A stretch of 44,539 bases of DNA from Candidatus Melainabacteria bacterium (GTDB lineage Bacteria > Cyanobacteriota > Vampirovibrionia > Obscuribacterales > Obscuribacteraceae). The notes under the pieces are model-generated. The model had not been told where the DNA came from, did not search any database, and worked only from the letters and a program-made list of their open reading frames with translations. A program made the translations under genes and the position numbers. Within the stretch, counting starts at the first letter, position 1; each line of letters opens with the position of its first letter. The DNA is taken from contig QKMZ01000009.1 in assembly GCA_003242885.1 (NCBI GenBank), forward strand, positions 1 to 44,539, written 5' to 3'. Of the stretch, positions 14,660-23,389 are shown piece after piece.

Positions 14660-15118
14660 ATGCGTGATGTTATCGCCACAATTCTCGCTTTCCTCGGCGC
14701 TCTTCCCGGCGCTCCGCTTGCCACCTTGAATAAGGCGCGAGAGTTCTGCTACGCCAGCAGAATCTACAGGTGCTATGTGCATTGGTGTTGCGCGCGTTCT
14801 TTGCATCGCGTTCACACACGGTACATTCTGCGTAGCTACGACATTCGCTGCATTCAAATGGTGCTCGCCAAGCAAGGTGCCGATCTGATCGATGTTGAAG
14901 AATCCCTTCGTTACTCGCGAGCGTTCACGAATGAGCAGTCATTCGCAGCCGCCAGTAAAGCACTCGAGGAAGCCCGGAAAGCGCGTCTCAAGCTAGTCGA
15001 GAAAGTTGACGGGTGGGCTCGCGAAAATGAAAGGCGTTATAAGGTCGATGTCGCGCACATCGAAGCGACTCTTTCGGTGCGCTTGTTTGTGGGTTATTCG
15101 ACGCTCTGCCGCGCTTGA
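14660..15118 (+). CDS. Hypothetical protein, 152 aa
   Basis: Starts MRDVIATILAFLGALPG with a hydrophobic N-terminus, followed by a Cys/Arg-rich stretch (YRCYVHWCCARSLHRVH) and a charged helical C-terminal half (ALEEARKARLKLVEKVDGWARENERRYK) that may form a coiled coil. The frame is open back to 14420, but that part lacks a good start. No family recognised. The ribosome site is poor, so expression and start are uncertain. Confidence 0.45.
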   Translation: MRDVIATILAFLGALPGAPLATLNKAREFCYASRIYRCYVHWCCARSLHRVHTRYILRSYDIRCIQMVLAKQGADLIDVEESLRYSRAFTNEQSFAAASKALEEARKARLKLVEKVDGWARENERRYKVDVAHIEATLSVRLFVGYSTLCRA

Positions 15119-15252
15119 ACTACCAACGTTTTTCTATCGAGGAGTCGGCAATCTCGCCAGCTCATCACTTGTAGGAGGAGAGAATGTAATGTCGCTACAA
15201 AATAGCGTATCGCTCTTCCTACCTCAACTTCAAATCAAAAAGGAATCTAACC

Positions 15253-15483
15253 ATGTCAACTCTAACTCTAGTTCTGACTCTGCTCTCATTGTTTGCTGTG
15301 TGGTCTATCAATGCAGTTTTTGCGCTGCGTTGGTACAGAAACAGCGTCTCTGACGATCACTACGACGACGGTTTTGTCGTTGTCATCGTCATAATAGGCC
15401 CATTCTTGTGGCCGTTACTCGTTCTAACGAAAATGGGGAAATTTTATTGGAGCACAATCGATCGGATTTCGCGTTCAATCTAA
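15253..15483 (+). CDS. Hypothetical small membrane protein, 76 aa
   Basis: AAGGA precedes the ATG. The sequence MSTLTLVLTLLSLFAVW...FALRWY, then SDDHYDDGFVVVIVIIGPFLWPLL, gives two membrane spans separated by an acidic segment. Frames overlapping it at 15189-15353 and 15408-15671 are less convincing. No family recognised; perhaps a small inner-membrane protein linked to the neighbouring short genes. Confidence 0.55.
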   Translation: MSTLTLVLTLLSLFAVWSINAVFALRWYRNSVSDDHYDDGFVVVIVIIGPFLWPLLVLTKMGKFYWSTIDRISRSI

Positions 15484-15631
15484 TCCTCCAGATTTTGCCC
15501 AAAATCAGCGATACGGAGCATCAGCACCGTATCGTATCCGTGCATAAAAATCCGGGAGAGGATCGGCCCATCTCGATAGACTCATTACTCAACCAACGCT
15601 CCACGGAGCAAACAGAAACAAGGAAGCCAAA

Positions 15632-15940
15632 ATGTCGCACTCTCAGATTCTCCAAAAACAAGCCGAACTAGCGGCTTGGAATCTAAAGGTTAGAGAAATT
15701 ATTGCAACGTCTCAGTATCCATACAGCCACGCTGTGGCCAAGTACCACTTGAGTCTCGCGGACAACTACTTGGCCAGTGCGTTGAGAGTGGCTTTGCCTG
15801 AGCTAACGGAACGGCACTTTGCTCTGTGTGAGCAATCACTGGTCGCCGCTGAGAAAGCAGCCTCTGAAGAGAAACTCTCCCAGCAGGAATTTGTGGACAA
15901 TTTCTACAGGAATGGTGGCGGTTGCGGCATCAGGATCTGA
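15632..15940 (+). CDS. Hypothetical helical protein, 102 aa
   Basis: A soluble, mostly helical protein starting MSHSQILQKQAELAAWNLKV, with a good ribosome site (AAGGAAG). AVAKYHLSLADNYLASALRVALPELTERHFALCEQSLVAAEKAA looks like helical-bundle or TPR-like packing. The end, GGGCGIRI, is unusual. No family recognised. Confidence 0.55.
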   Translation: MSHSQILQKQAELAAWNLKVREIIATSQYPYSHAVAKYHLSLADNYLASALRVALPELTERHFALCEQSLVAAEKAASEEKLSQQEFVDNFYRNGGGCGIRI

Positions 15941-15990
15941 TTAGCAGTTGCTGAAGCAGCCTGCTGATTCGAAAGGAGGTAGCGCGGAAT

Positions 15991-16050
15991 ATGCCGTGCT
16001 ATCCGCAGGAGAAAAATTTTTGGAACATGGAACAGACCGGTCTATTCTAG
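15991..16050 (+). CDS. Possible 19-residue mini-protein
   Basis: A strong ribosome site (AAAGGAGGT) stands 10-11 bases before an ATG that opens a 19-codon frame (MPCYPQEKNFW, then NMEQTGLF) ending in TAG. It is the last plus-strand signal before the convergent methyltransferase. No family; support is only the ribosome site. Confidence 0.3.
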   Translation: MPCYPQEKNFWNMEQTGLF

Positions 16051-16097
16051 GCGCTTTCTAACAGGGGGTCTGGGGATCAATGGAACGGAAAGTAGCG

Positions 16098-16955
16098 TTA
16101 AGCTACTTTGCAGCCTTGCACAGCTTGTGAAGAGCCTGAATTAGCTCGGCTGCAGACAATCAAATGGTACAGCGGTGTAGAAAACGGTTCATCGGAATGA
16201 TGATCGATCAGATACCGGTTCATCTCTTGAGCTGCTTCGGGGGCTAAATTTAAGGTCAAATATTGGCCCAGCCATATCGCTAAACTTGCATGCGGTGTGA
16301 CCTTTGTTGAAAAACCTAGACCCTGCATGAGTGCCACCACATTGTCGGTGTCCGGTAGTTCCCACTCTACGTGCTCGCGGACAAGTGGATTATTGGTGGC
16401 TTCAAGCACAATCTTCTGAGCTTCCGTTGTTTCACGGCATGGATAATTTAGAACGATCAATTTTCGTGCAATACGGGCCAACTCTTGCAATGCGCGGTCT
16501 CGTTCTTGCGGGGCGACGTGCTCCAGAGCATCTATTGCTGTAACCGCATCGTATGAAAGCGACCCTGCGAGGCCTTGAAGCAATGACGCGCCCGAGGACG
16601 CTGGATCGATCAAGTCTATATCGTAGTCCGGCAGAAACAGTGCAAGAGCACCATCGAATCCGCCTACATCAAGAATCGTCCATTCGCTACCAGCATTCTG
16701 TGTAATGGCTTCAGAAGCCGCTTTGAGCCTGACAAATCGATCCCAGGACAAAGCCGACTTTGTAGACTGATCCTGCACCACTACCTTGCAGATGCCGGGA
16801 GTATCGGTGGTAGCCAGCTCAACGCCAGCAATGCTGTTTATTGGAACTGCTTTCTTCAGTTGATTTCTCCTGTTACAAACTAGTATTCCATTGAAGAGGC
16901 TGGGGGAATCGACGATAAAGTGTCGCAATTGAAACTCCCAAATCGCTGGCAACAT
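16098..16955 (-). CDS. Class I SAM-dependent methyltransferase
   Basis: A 285-residue protein with the Rossmann methyltransferase core: motif I ILDVGGFDGALALFLP, acidic loop DIDLIDPAS, and motif IV-like YDAVTAIDALEHVAPQERDRAL, as in UbiE/Methyltransf_11-type enzymes. KLIVLNYPC follows as the next strand. The N-terminal ~60 residues are not typical; a shorter start is possible because the ribosome site is poor (AAAGG touching the ATG). The substrate is unknown. It is transcribed alone, convergent with the small plus-strand genes. Confidence 0.75.
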   Translation of the reverse strand: MLPAIWEFQLRHFIVDSPSLFNGILVCNRRNQLKKAVPINSIAGVELATTDTPGICKVVVQDQSTKSALSWDRFVRLKAASEAITQNAGSEWTILDVGGFDGALALFLPDYDIDLIDPASSGASLLQGLAGSLSYDAVTAIDALEHVAPQERDRALQELARIARKLIVLNYPCRETTEAQKIVLEATNNPLVREHVEWELPDTDNVVALMQGLGFSTKVTPHASLAIWLGQYLTLNLAPEAAQEMNRYLIDHHSDEPFSTPLYHLIVCSRANSGSSQAVQGCKVA

Positions 16956-17473
16956 CCTTTGGAGATTGCCCGCCGGCCGGCGCTCTTCATGAGATCGTGG
17001 CGTTGGCTCGCGGAATAAAAAGCTGCTATGTGTGACACGAGGTAGATCAGAAGGTCATAGGATACATGGAGTCGAACAACATCTGCAAAAGCAATGACGG
17101 CCAGGGATGAATTCGTGCATTGGTCCTACAGGAAGAGGTGTAAGTCCTCACAGCATGGACGAAGCAGGAAAAAAATTGGAGTCCTCTTAGGTCAGCGGAG
17201 CATAGGTCCCCGAATTCTAGGTCACCAGCTAAGGTAGAATCCCGTGATTTGCTCATGTGTAAAATTTACCAATAGCTCTCGGTCGAACCTATTCTTTTAT
17301 TCTAGTCAGGGTAATTGCTTCTGTTTAGCTTTGGCCGCTGCTTTCGAACAGTCCTCTTTAATAGATAATGCTTCTTGGGCCCCGGTCGTTAGCAACTTGC
17401 TGTGGCTGACCTCTACGGGCGTACGTACGGGCTGCCCGCTTATACTGGTGCGAGACTATCCACGAGCGCTCTC
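16956..17473. other. Intergenic region upstream of the kinase gene
   Basis: About 500 bases between divergently transcribed genes; promoters for both should lie here. I find no strong consensus promoter, TetR palindrome or repeat. A 69-codon minus-strand frame at 17047-17256 shows no domain. Confidence 0.5.
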
Positions 17474-19372
17474 ATGACCGACGACCTAGAACAAAAACAA
17501 CAAAGTCCGCCGGAGGAAGAAGCGCTTGGGCCGGATTTTGCTGTCACTCACGCGAATGACAGACGGCCATCAGATAACAGTTTGGTGGCTTCAAAAGACG
17601 GCCAAAAATTGGATGAGTTCAAAACACGCGTAGCTCTGAACCAAGCAAATAATCTTGGTTTCTCTGGCGAACTTCAGCCCGGCCATCTTTTAGGTGGAAA
17701 GTACCGATTGATTTCCTTGCTAGGAAGAGGTGGGATGGGCGTTGTTTACAAAGTTGAACAGATCTTCCTCAGCAAAGAACTGGCGCTGAAAACGATCGAT
17801 AAACGCCACTTGTCTGATACCACCATACGCAGATTTCAACAAGAGGCGAGAGCCGCATTTGCAGTGCAGCACCCAAATATAATTGCGGTCAACGACTTCG
17901 GTCTGCTCGAAGACCAAACGCCGTTTCTCGTCATGGAAATTATCAACGGCGAAACCTTGGGCGAGCGGATTAAGAGAACTGGTCGCCTGAAGATTGATGA
18001 AGCAATACCTGTTTTCGTGCAAGCCTGCTTCGGTTTAGGCTATGCCCATGACCACGGGATCGTTCATCGAGATGTCAAACCTAGCAACATTATGCTTCTC
18101 AATGAATTACCAGTGGAAAACGAGGGAGCCGTAAAAATTGTAGATTTCGGCATCGCAAAGTTGGGTCAACATGATGGTGGTGAAATTCAAGCTCTCACGC
18201 GCACCGGGGAAATATTCGGCAGTCCCTTATACATGAGCCCTGAGCAATGCGCTGGAGAACGTGTTGATCACCGAGCAGACATCTATTCGCTCGGTTGCGT
18301 GATGTTCGAAACGCTTACTGGCACACCTCCATTTATCGGTGAGAATGCTATCAAGACAATGTTTATGCACCAAAACGAACTCGCCCCCTCACTCAAGGAA
18401 GCGTCTCTGGGAGAAGACTATCCGCAAGCCCTAGAAGAATTAGTGGCTATGATGCTGGCGAAATCACCAGACAACAGATATCAAAGTCTGGGCAAAGTAG
18501 CCCAGGCTCTAGGAGCTTTTCGACGCGGCGATTCTGTTCCAAAGTCTACAGTTTCTGCGAGCAAAATCCCCCAACAAGCCCGAGGAATTTTCATTACGAG
18601 AGCGGCTCTGAGCTCACTATTGGTAGGCACGGCGTTATTAGCCGGAGCAGCTGGCTATCTTCTCCATGACCTCAAAAATGTCATAGAGATTAAACCGGAG
18701 AACAGGATTGAGTCACCACCAGAAGAAACTGGTATTTATTCAAAAGCCGAACAAGATTATGGTGACGCAGAAGCGGGCCCCCTCTTACCTGACAAACTCC
18801 TAAAGAGTAAGCTGGCTGAACAGAAAAGCAAAGGAAACATATTCGCAGTCTCTGAGCGAAATATTGACGACTATCAGCTCAAGTTAATTACCGGCGCTCC
18901 TTGGATTAAGAATATGAGTTTGGTGAAGTGCGAAATTCCCAATGAGAGCCTTTGGCGGCTAGCAAGCCTTAAGCTAATAGGAATCAATCTAGATGCTTCG
19001 AATCTTACCGACACAGGTGCTGCAGGTCTTGCAAGGTGTGCCGAGCTCCGAGATATATCGATTAACACCACAAAGGTCACAGATCAAGGAATTAAAGGAC
19101 TTGCTGCTATGAAAGGTCTGCAGAGACTTGCATTGTCCAACACTGCCTTAACGGACAAGGGTTTAGATGAGCTTGGCAAATCGAAAAGTCTGAATTTTGT
19201 CAAACTAGATGGAACAATGGTAACGCTTGGCGGTATAGAGCAATTTTGTCGGAAAAACAAGAACTGCAAAACTATACTTTTGAGGTGGTGCAAAAATATA
19301 AGTTCAGAACAATTTGAGCAGTTAAAACGAGAATTTCCAAGCGTAGAATTTCAGTGGAGAGCATTGCACTAG
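17474..19372 (+). CDS. Membrane Ser/Thr protein kinase with C-terminal leucine-rich repeats
   Basis: A Hanks-type kinase of about 632 residues. The order is: acidic N-terminal linker; kinase domain from about residue 77 (LLGRGGMGVVYKV glycine loop, ALKTI lysine, HRDVKPSN catalytic loop, DFGIAK, SPLYMSPEQ activation end); one membrane span (ALSSLLVGTALLAGAAGYLL); then an extracytoplasmic part with AMN1-like leucine-rich repeats (LTDTGAAGLARCAELRDISI, TDQGIKGLAAMKGLQRLAL). All catalytic residues are present. The repeats probably act as a sensor or binding surface. The ATG at 17474 is preferred; a GTG at 17402 would add 24 residues. No partner phosphatase is adjacent. Confidence 0.88.
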   Translation: MTDDLEQKQQSPPEEEALGPDFAVTHANDRRPSDNSLVASKDGQKLDEFKTRVALNQANNLGFSGELQPGHLLGGKYRLISLLGRGGMGVVYKVEQIFLSKELALKTIDKRHLSDTTIRRFQQEARAAFAVQHPNIIAVNDFGLLEDQTPFLVMEIINGETLGERIKRTGRLKIDEAIPVFVQACFGLGYAHDHGIVHRDVKPSNIMLLNELPVENEGAVKIVDFGIAKLGQHDGGEIQALTRTGEIFGSPLYMSPEQCAGERVDHRADIYSLGCVMFETLTGTPPFIGENAIKTMFMHQNELAPSLKEASLGEDYPQALEELVAMMLAKSPDNRYQSLGKVAQALGAFRRGDSVPKSTVSASKIPQQARGIFITRAALSSLLVGTALLAGAAGYLLHDLKNVIEIKPENRIESPPEETGIYSKAEQDYGDAEAGPLLPDKLLKSKLAEQKSKGNIFAVSERNIDDYQLKLITGAPWIKNMSLVKCEIPNESLWRLASLKLIGINLDASNLTDTGAAGLARCAELRDISINTTKVTDQGIKGLAAMKGLQRLALSNTALTDKGLDELGKSKSLNFVKLDGTMVTLGGIEQFCRKNKNCKTILLRWCKNISSEQFEQLKREFPSVEFQWRALH

Positions 19373-19449
19373 TACCGGCAGCAACCTTTTTAGCAAAATC
19401 CTAGATGTCATTTTCAGAAGACGTATTCAGCAGATTTCAGAAGTGCTGT

Positions 19450-19716
19450 TCAGCGGCGTCTTTGACGCTGGCTGCCTGCTTTCAGCAGTTTCTTTCCGCT
19501 GTCCCGCAATTTTCCTGATGGACTCACGTACCGATAGAGCGTTTGGCGCGTGATTCCCAGCTCTCGGCAGAGTGGCATTTACAACTGTTTCCTTGTTGCT
19601 CATCGCAGCCATCGCAAGGTTTACCTTCGCCGGTGTCATCGTATGTCGCCGGCCGCCACGCCGACCGCGAGCGCGGGCGGCGATCAATCCGGCGCGTGTT
19701 CTTTCGGAAATTAGCG
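19450..19716 (-). pseudogene. Serine recombinase (resolvase/invertase) C-terminal remnant
   Basis: The fragment ISERTRAGLIAARARGRRGG...MTPAKVNLAMAAM is the C-terminal linker and start of the HTH of Tn3-type resolvases/invertases. The frame then shifts near 19565, and the recognition helix continues in the next frame as LCRELGITRQTLYRYV...SGKLRDS to a stop at 19450. The catalytic N-terminal domain is absent. This is the scar of an earlier transposon between the kinase gene and the following operon. Confidence 0.8.
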
Positions 19717-19841
19717 CACGGTAAGGAGTTTCTTTACAGGCTTTGAACGGTCTAGATTGAAAGGCACTCAAGGCCTGCGGTACGGCAGATGTCCACTTAA
19801 AAGTTTCAATGCTGCATCATAGGGAAAATTGCCACAATCAA

Positions 19842-20285
19842 TCACTCGAAGGCTGTGCTATGGAGCCGGTCTTCCAAGGCGTTGCTCATATTCAGCAAAT
19901 CAGCTTCGGGCAATTTTGAAATCACTTCTGGCTGAAATTCTTGCTCTAAAAATTTCAAATGCTCCTCAGATAGTTTCAGCAAAGTCTGGATTTCTTTCAT
20001 GAAATCCGGTTCGCTGACGTGCAGCATGAGCATGTCCTCAAGCCGTTCACGCAAAAGTCTTCTATTTTTCAGCAGTGTTTTTATAAACACATTCATCTCT
20101 GCCGTTGGCGTGAATTTGCTGAAAAGAAAATCTTCAATGGCAAAGCGACGGCTGAAAGTCTCAAACATAACTTTCGCCTTGTCCATAGTTAGCGAGGGAT
20201 CTTGGTGGCTGTAGGCGTGTGAAACATCGGCAATTCGCTTACGAAGTAATTCAAAATCTCGGTCCATGTATTCTATCAATTGCAT
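19842..20285 (-). CDS. Helical hypothetical protein, 147 aa (hemerythrin-like at best)
   Basis: The start at 20285 (MQLIEYMDRDFELL) follows AAGGAG; an upstream ATG at 20306 would overlap that ribosome site. The protein is all-helical, with scattered His, Asp and Glu residues (HAYSHQD, HVSEPDFMKEI, SEEHLKFLEQEF) and may be a four-helix bundle. The metal ligands needed for a true hemerythrin are not clearly in place. It is the last gene of the minus-strand operon that starts at 26379, just after the two paralogous secreted proteins. No family recognised with confidence. Confidence 0.65.
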   Translation of the reverse strand: MQLIEYMDRDFELLRKRIADVSHAYSHQDPSLTMDKAKVMFETFSRRFAIEDFLFSKFTPTAEMNVFIKTLLKNRRLLRERLEDMLMLHVSEPDFMKEIQTLLKLSEEHLKFLEQEFQPEVISKLPEADLLNMSNALEDRLHSTAFE

Positions 20286-20323
20286 AAAAATCTCCTTTTT
20301 GTTCATATCACGCACCTACAAGT

Positions 20324-21187
20324 TTAGAGTTCGCGGGCCAAAGTGGCCAGCTCATTATTTACTTGCACTAAATCAACCTCCAGGTCGTCAAGCATACGAG
20401 ACCTGGCTCTCAGAAGGCTTATTGCGATTTTCCTGTTTATGCTGGACTGTCCATATCGACTTTCCAATTTTTGAGCATTTGATAGTTCCTTTTGTGTTAC
20501 TAAGCCAACCGCCAGCCACTTTGCTACTAAAATTTCCCGTAGACTTTGAGCTCCATTTGGATGAAAGTTCAAATAGGTCCAGACGGACTTTGAATATAGT
20601 CCCTCTGGGTCTTGACCAGTCATAATCGGTTCCAGCATGCTGCCGCGAGTCGTTGCAATGCGGCCCTTCCCGCCGGGGATTTCTGCATATGCCACCAGTG
20701 ACAGTATCGTCGATACACCGCTAGATATGGTAAACAAAATATTTGGAGGGGTAGGTTTGGGCGGTGGGGCTGGTATGAAAATGATATTGCCGACCATCGC
20801 TATTATGCTGTTGGATAAGAAATTGACCGTATTAGTCAAACCAACCAGACGCGCCTTGCCGGTTTGTATTTTTTCTATCGCTTCGCTAGTGAGTGACTGT
20901 TCCTCTCTTAATTCGGTACGACAACGATTTAACTGAAATTGAGCGAGCCAAAGATGGCGCAGAGCTTGAGCTTCCAAATTAAGTTTGGTCAGTCTGTCGC
21001 TGTCACTGTCAGCTGCATTGTTCATCTGTTCGTAGTCGTCAGAAACGCCGATTTTTTCCGCTCTGTGGATGCTCTCCAAGTTGATTCTGCTACTTGCAGG
21101 CTGTGCCTCGACGGCTTTATTCGTGGTCAGCGTTCCAGTTAGTATTGAACAAACGATAGAAAAAATTAGCTTGTGTGAGACAGTCAC
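20324..21187 (-). CDS. Secreted protein of unknown family, paralog 1 (downstream copy)
   Basis: About 287 residues. An N-terminal signal peptide (MTVSHKLIFSIVCSILTG) is followed by a helical region (LTKLNLEAQALRHLWLAQFQLNRCRTEL), a central hydrophobic stretch (SNSIIAMVGNIIFIP, then Pro-rich, then SSGVSTILSLVAYAEIPGGKGR), the block SMLEPIMTG...VWTYLNFHPNGAQSLRE, and a C-terminal helix ending ELATLAREL. The upstream gene encodes the same plan. The GTG start follows the previous stop directly (TAAGTG), so the two are coupled and may form a hetero-oligomer. I recognise no known family. Confidence 0.7.
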   Translation of the reverse strand: MTVSHKLIFSIVCSILTGTLTTNKAVEAQPASSRINLESIHRAEKIGVSDDYEQMNNAADSDSDRLTKLNLEAQALRHLWLAQFQLNRCRTELREEQSLTSEAIEKIQTGKARLVGLTNTVNFLSNSIIAMVGNIIFIPAPPPKPTPPNILFTISSGVSTILSLVAYAEIPGGKGRIATTRGSMLEPIMTGQDPEGLYSKSVWTYLNFHPNGAQSLREILVAKWLAVGLVTQKELSNAQKLESRYGQSSINRKIAISLLRARSRMLDDLEVDLVQVNNELATLAREL

Positions 21188-22084
21188 TTAGATAGCCGCC
21201 GTGAGTTGCTCTAGACCTTTGTTCATTTGAAAAATCGTGACCCGTAATCCTTCAAGCATCTTCTGCCGCTTCTTCAAGTCCTGGATAGTCAAACCATGTC
21301 CACGTTCAACCCCAAGCAACTCTTTAAGTTTTTTCAGTCCCGCCGGCGTTTCTGAATTCGGTGCCAATTTCGAATCTGTCCAAGAACGAATCAATTGCTG
21401 TCTGTGTGTTAGGCGCGCAGATCCCCCAATTGGATAAGAGTTTAGGTAGAGCCAGACTTTTGGGGTAATCCTATCGTGAGAAGCATTATCAAAAAATATT
21501 GGGGCCAGCAAACTGACTTGTGAAACGTTACGAGAATGACCGCTTTTTAGCTCAGCAAGTGCTACCAAAGACAATCCGGTGGAAGAACCATTGGCGATAG
21601 TCCCCAATATATTTCCGTCCGTCGGCAGCATCATCGGATTTATAGATATTGCTGTTGCAACGGTGCCGATGGTTCCTCTAGTAGCAAAGTTAAGTATGTT
21701 CGTCGCTTGAACACGCTTGTTCTGAGATGATTCCAATTTGAGCTGCTCTTCCCTACAGATGCTCATTTCGACCATTACGTCAGCAACAAAAGCACTAGAA
21801 TCGAAATAAGCTGACGCTATCTTTTTATTCATGGTGTTCTGTAGCTCAACTGAAGTGATGGTGGCTTTAAGCGGTCCCTGAGCCTTAAAAGCCCTCCATT
21901 GGGCTAATTCTGAACTAATACCGATTTTTTCCGCCAAAACATCTTCGTCTTCTTTGGAATATTTCTGATCAGGCTCTACGTCAAAAGGAGCAGACCCAGG
22001 ATTAGCCAAGCTGGCTGATCCCAGGCAAAAAGCCAAAAAACCAAAAACGAGTATCCGAGATATTCGAACTAACTTTTTGTCCAC
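21188..22084 (-). CDS. Secreted protein of unknown family, paralog 2 (upstream copy)
   Basis: About 298 residues with a signal peptide (ILVFGFLAFCLGSASLA). It matches its neighbour in layout: AEKIGIS, Cys-containing helix (VEMSICREEQLKLESSQ), hydrophobic Gly/Ile-rich centre with SSTGLSLVALAELKSGHSR, block SLLAPIFF...VWLYLNSYPIGGSARLTHRQ, and a C-terminal coiled-coil-like helix (KRQKMLEGLRVTIFQMNKGL). The GTG start at 22084 has AGGAG overlapping the stop of the FMN reductase gene. The central segment could insert in a membrane. Function unknown. Confidence 0.7.
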   Translation of the reverse strand: MDKKLVRISRILVFGFLAFCLGSASLANPGSAPFDVEPDQKYSKEDEDVLAEKIGISSELAQWRAFKAQGPLKATITSVELQNTMNKKIASAYFDSSAFVADVMVEMSICREEQLKLESSQNKRVQATNILNFATRGTIGTVATAISINPMMLPTDGNILGTIANGSSTGLSLVALAELKSGHSRNVSQVSLLAPIFFDNASHDRITPKVWLYLNSYPIGGSARLTHRQQLIRSWTDSKLAPNSETPAGLKKLKELLGVERGHGLTIQDLKKRQKMLEGLRVTIFQMNKGLEQLTAAI

Positions 22085-22096
22085 CGAACCCGGCTC

Positions 22097-22702
22097 CTAC
22101 GAAAGGTTCGTTGGAGCTAAACTAGATCTATCAGAAGCTCTAGTTAGGTTAACCACGCCTTCCACCAGCAATTTTAGAGAATCATTTAAATGAGGATCTG
22201 CGAGGGCGTTGTTCTCATCAAATGCTTGAAAAGACTTTGGAATTGCCACCACATTTGGATAGACGAGCACACCAATATTGAGCAGAATGTCACGCAGATG
22301 GTATAAGCCGCGAAGCCCACCCAGCGCCCCGGGAGAGGCCGAAATAATGCCAGCTACTTTATTCTTGTAAGAGGCTAAACCAACCTCTCCTGGTGAAGAT
22401 CTCGATATCCAGTCAATTACGTTTTTTAGAACCGGCGTAATTGAACTGTTGTATTCAGGCGATGCGATTATCAAACCACCATGTTCAGCCATCAATTTCT
22501 TCAATTTCAAAGCGTTCGGATGCAGTCCATTTGCAGTTTCCCAGTCTTCATTGTAGATTGGCAGTTCAAAATCATTTAAATCGATAACTGTAGATTTTGC
22601 ATCGACTTCGTCAACAAGCCGCGATGCATAATCTATCAATTTTTTATTGTAACTATCTTTTCTCAAACTGCCAGCCAGACAGAGTATCGATGAAGTGTGC
22701 AT
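22097..22702 (-). CDS. NADPH-dependent FMN reductase
   Basis: A flavodoxin-fold reductase of about 201 residues: SLRKDSYNKKL near the N-terminus binds the FMN phosphate, and SPEYNSSITPVLKNVIDW is the second family signature. It transfers electrons from NAD(P)H to FMN, quinones or similar acceptors in the cytoplasm. The ATG at 22702 is chosen; a GTG at 22720 is possible, with GGAG between. Sixth gene of the aldehyde dehydrogenase operon. Confidence 0.88.
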   Translation of the reverse strand: MHTSSILCLAGSLRKDSYNKKLIDYASRLVDEVDAKSTVIDLNDFELPIYNEDWETANGLHPNALKLKKLMAEHGGLIIASPEYNSSITPVLKNVIDWISRSSPGEVGLASYKNKVAGIISASPGALGGLRGLYHLRDILLNIGVLVYPNVVAIPKSFQAFDENNALADPHLNDSLKLLVEGVVNLTRASDRSSLAPTNLS

Positions 22703-22744
22703 ATGAAAATCAATCTCCACTATTCAAAATTTCAAACTATTCAG

Positions 22745-23389
22745 CTATTTAGACGTCTTAACTTGTTCCAGGTGCGCTGCTATGTATCCAAAATTTGGAA
22801 CATAGCTCGCATAAGATTTTGCGGTTGTCTCAGCAAATTTGTTAGACCAGTCAGCTTGTAATTCAGCTACGACTGCATTTGTATTCATTGTCTGGACACC
22901 AAACGTACTCATGCGGTGAAGCGCTGCATGGAAAGCCTGCAGGCTCAGTGTGCCGGACGCGTCTACGACGGCATAGACATCGAAATCTTCTTGCGCGGCG
23001 CTAATTGCTGGAAATGTCAGACATACATCTGTCGTAACACCAGCCATAATCAGGTGCTTTCGACCTGTTTTTTTAACTGCGTCTTTGAATTGTTTGTCGT
23101 GCCACGCATTAATGATCACTCGGTCAATAATCGGCACACCAGGCAACATGCCGATCAACTCAGGGAACAGTGGCCCATTAGCTCCTGCTGCATTGCTTGT
23201 TGTGAGAATAACTGGGATTTTCATGTCTTTGGCTGTTTGAGCCAACCACATCGTGTTATTGCGCAAATTGACTGGATCTATATCAGATATTCCAAAAGAA
23301 AGTGTGCCGACCTGATGATCAATCAAGAGTAAGACTGCATTCTCGGGCGTTATTGGATCATATTTTTTCACAACTTTGGTTTCCTTCAC
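22745..23389 (-). CDS. Isochorismatase-family cysteine hydrolase (YcaC-like)
   Basis: A 214-residue cysteine hydrolase. Triad elements: Asp in LLIDHQVG, Lys in the KKTGRKHLIMAG region, and nucleophile Cys in GVTTDVCL. The YcaC-type layout (NNTMWLAQTAKDMKIPVILTT, RVIINAWHD) is clear. The substrate is unknown; relatives cleave amides or isochorismate. The start overlaps the preceding stop by 4 bases (ATGA). Confidence 0.88.
   Translation of the reverse strand: MKETKVVKKYDPITPENAVLLLIDHQVGTLSFGISDIDPVNLRNNTMWLAQTAKDMKIPVILTTSNAAGANGPLFPELIGMLPGVPIIDRVIINAWHDKQFKDAVKKTGRKHLIMAGVTTDVCLTFPAISAAQEDFDVYAVVDASGTLSLQAFHAALHRMSTFGVQTMNTNAVVAELQADWSNKFAETTAKSYASYVPNFGYIAAHLEQVKTSK

Noticed and set aside
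19842..20285. Hemerythrin
   Set aside because: His and Glu residues occur in helices, but the ordered H-HxxxE-HxxxH-HxxxxD ligand pattern is not visible.
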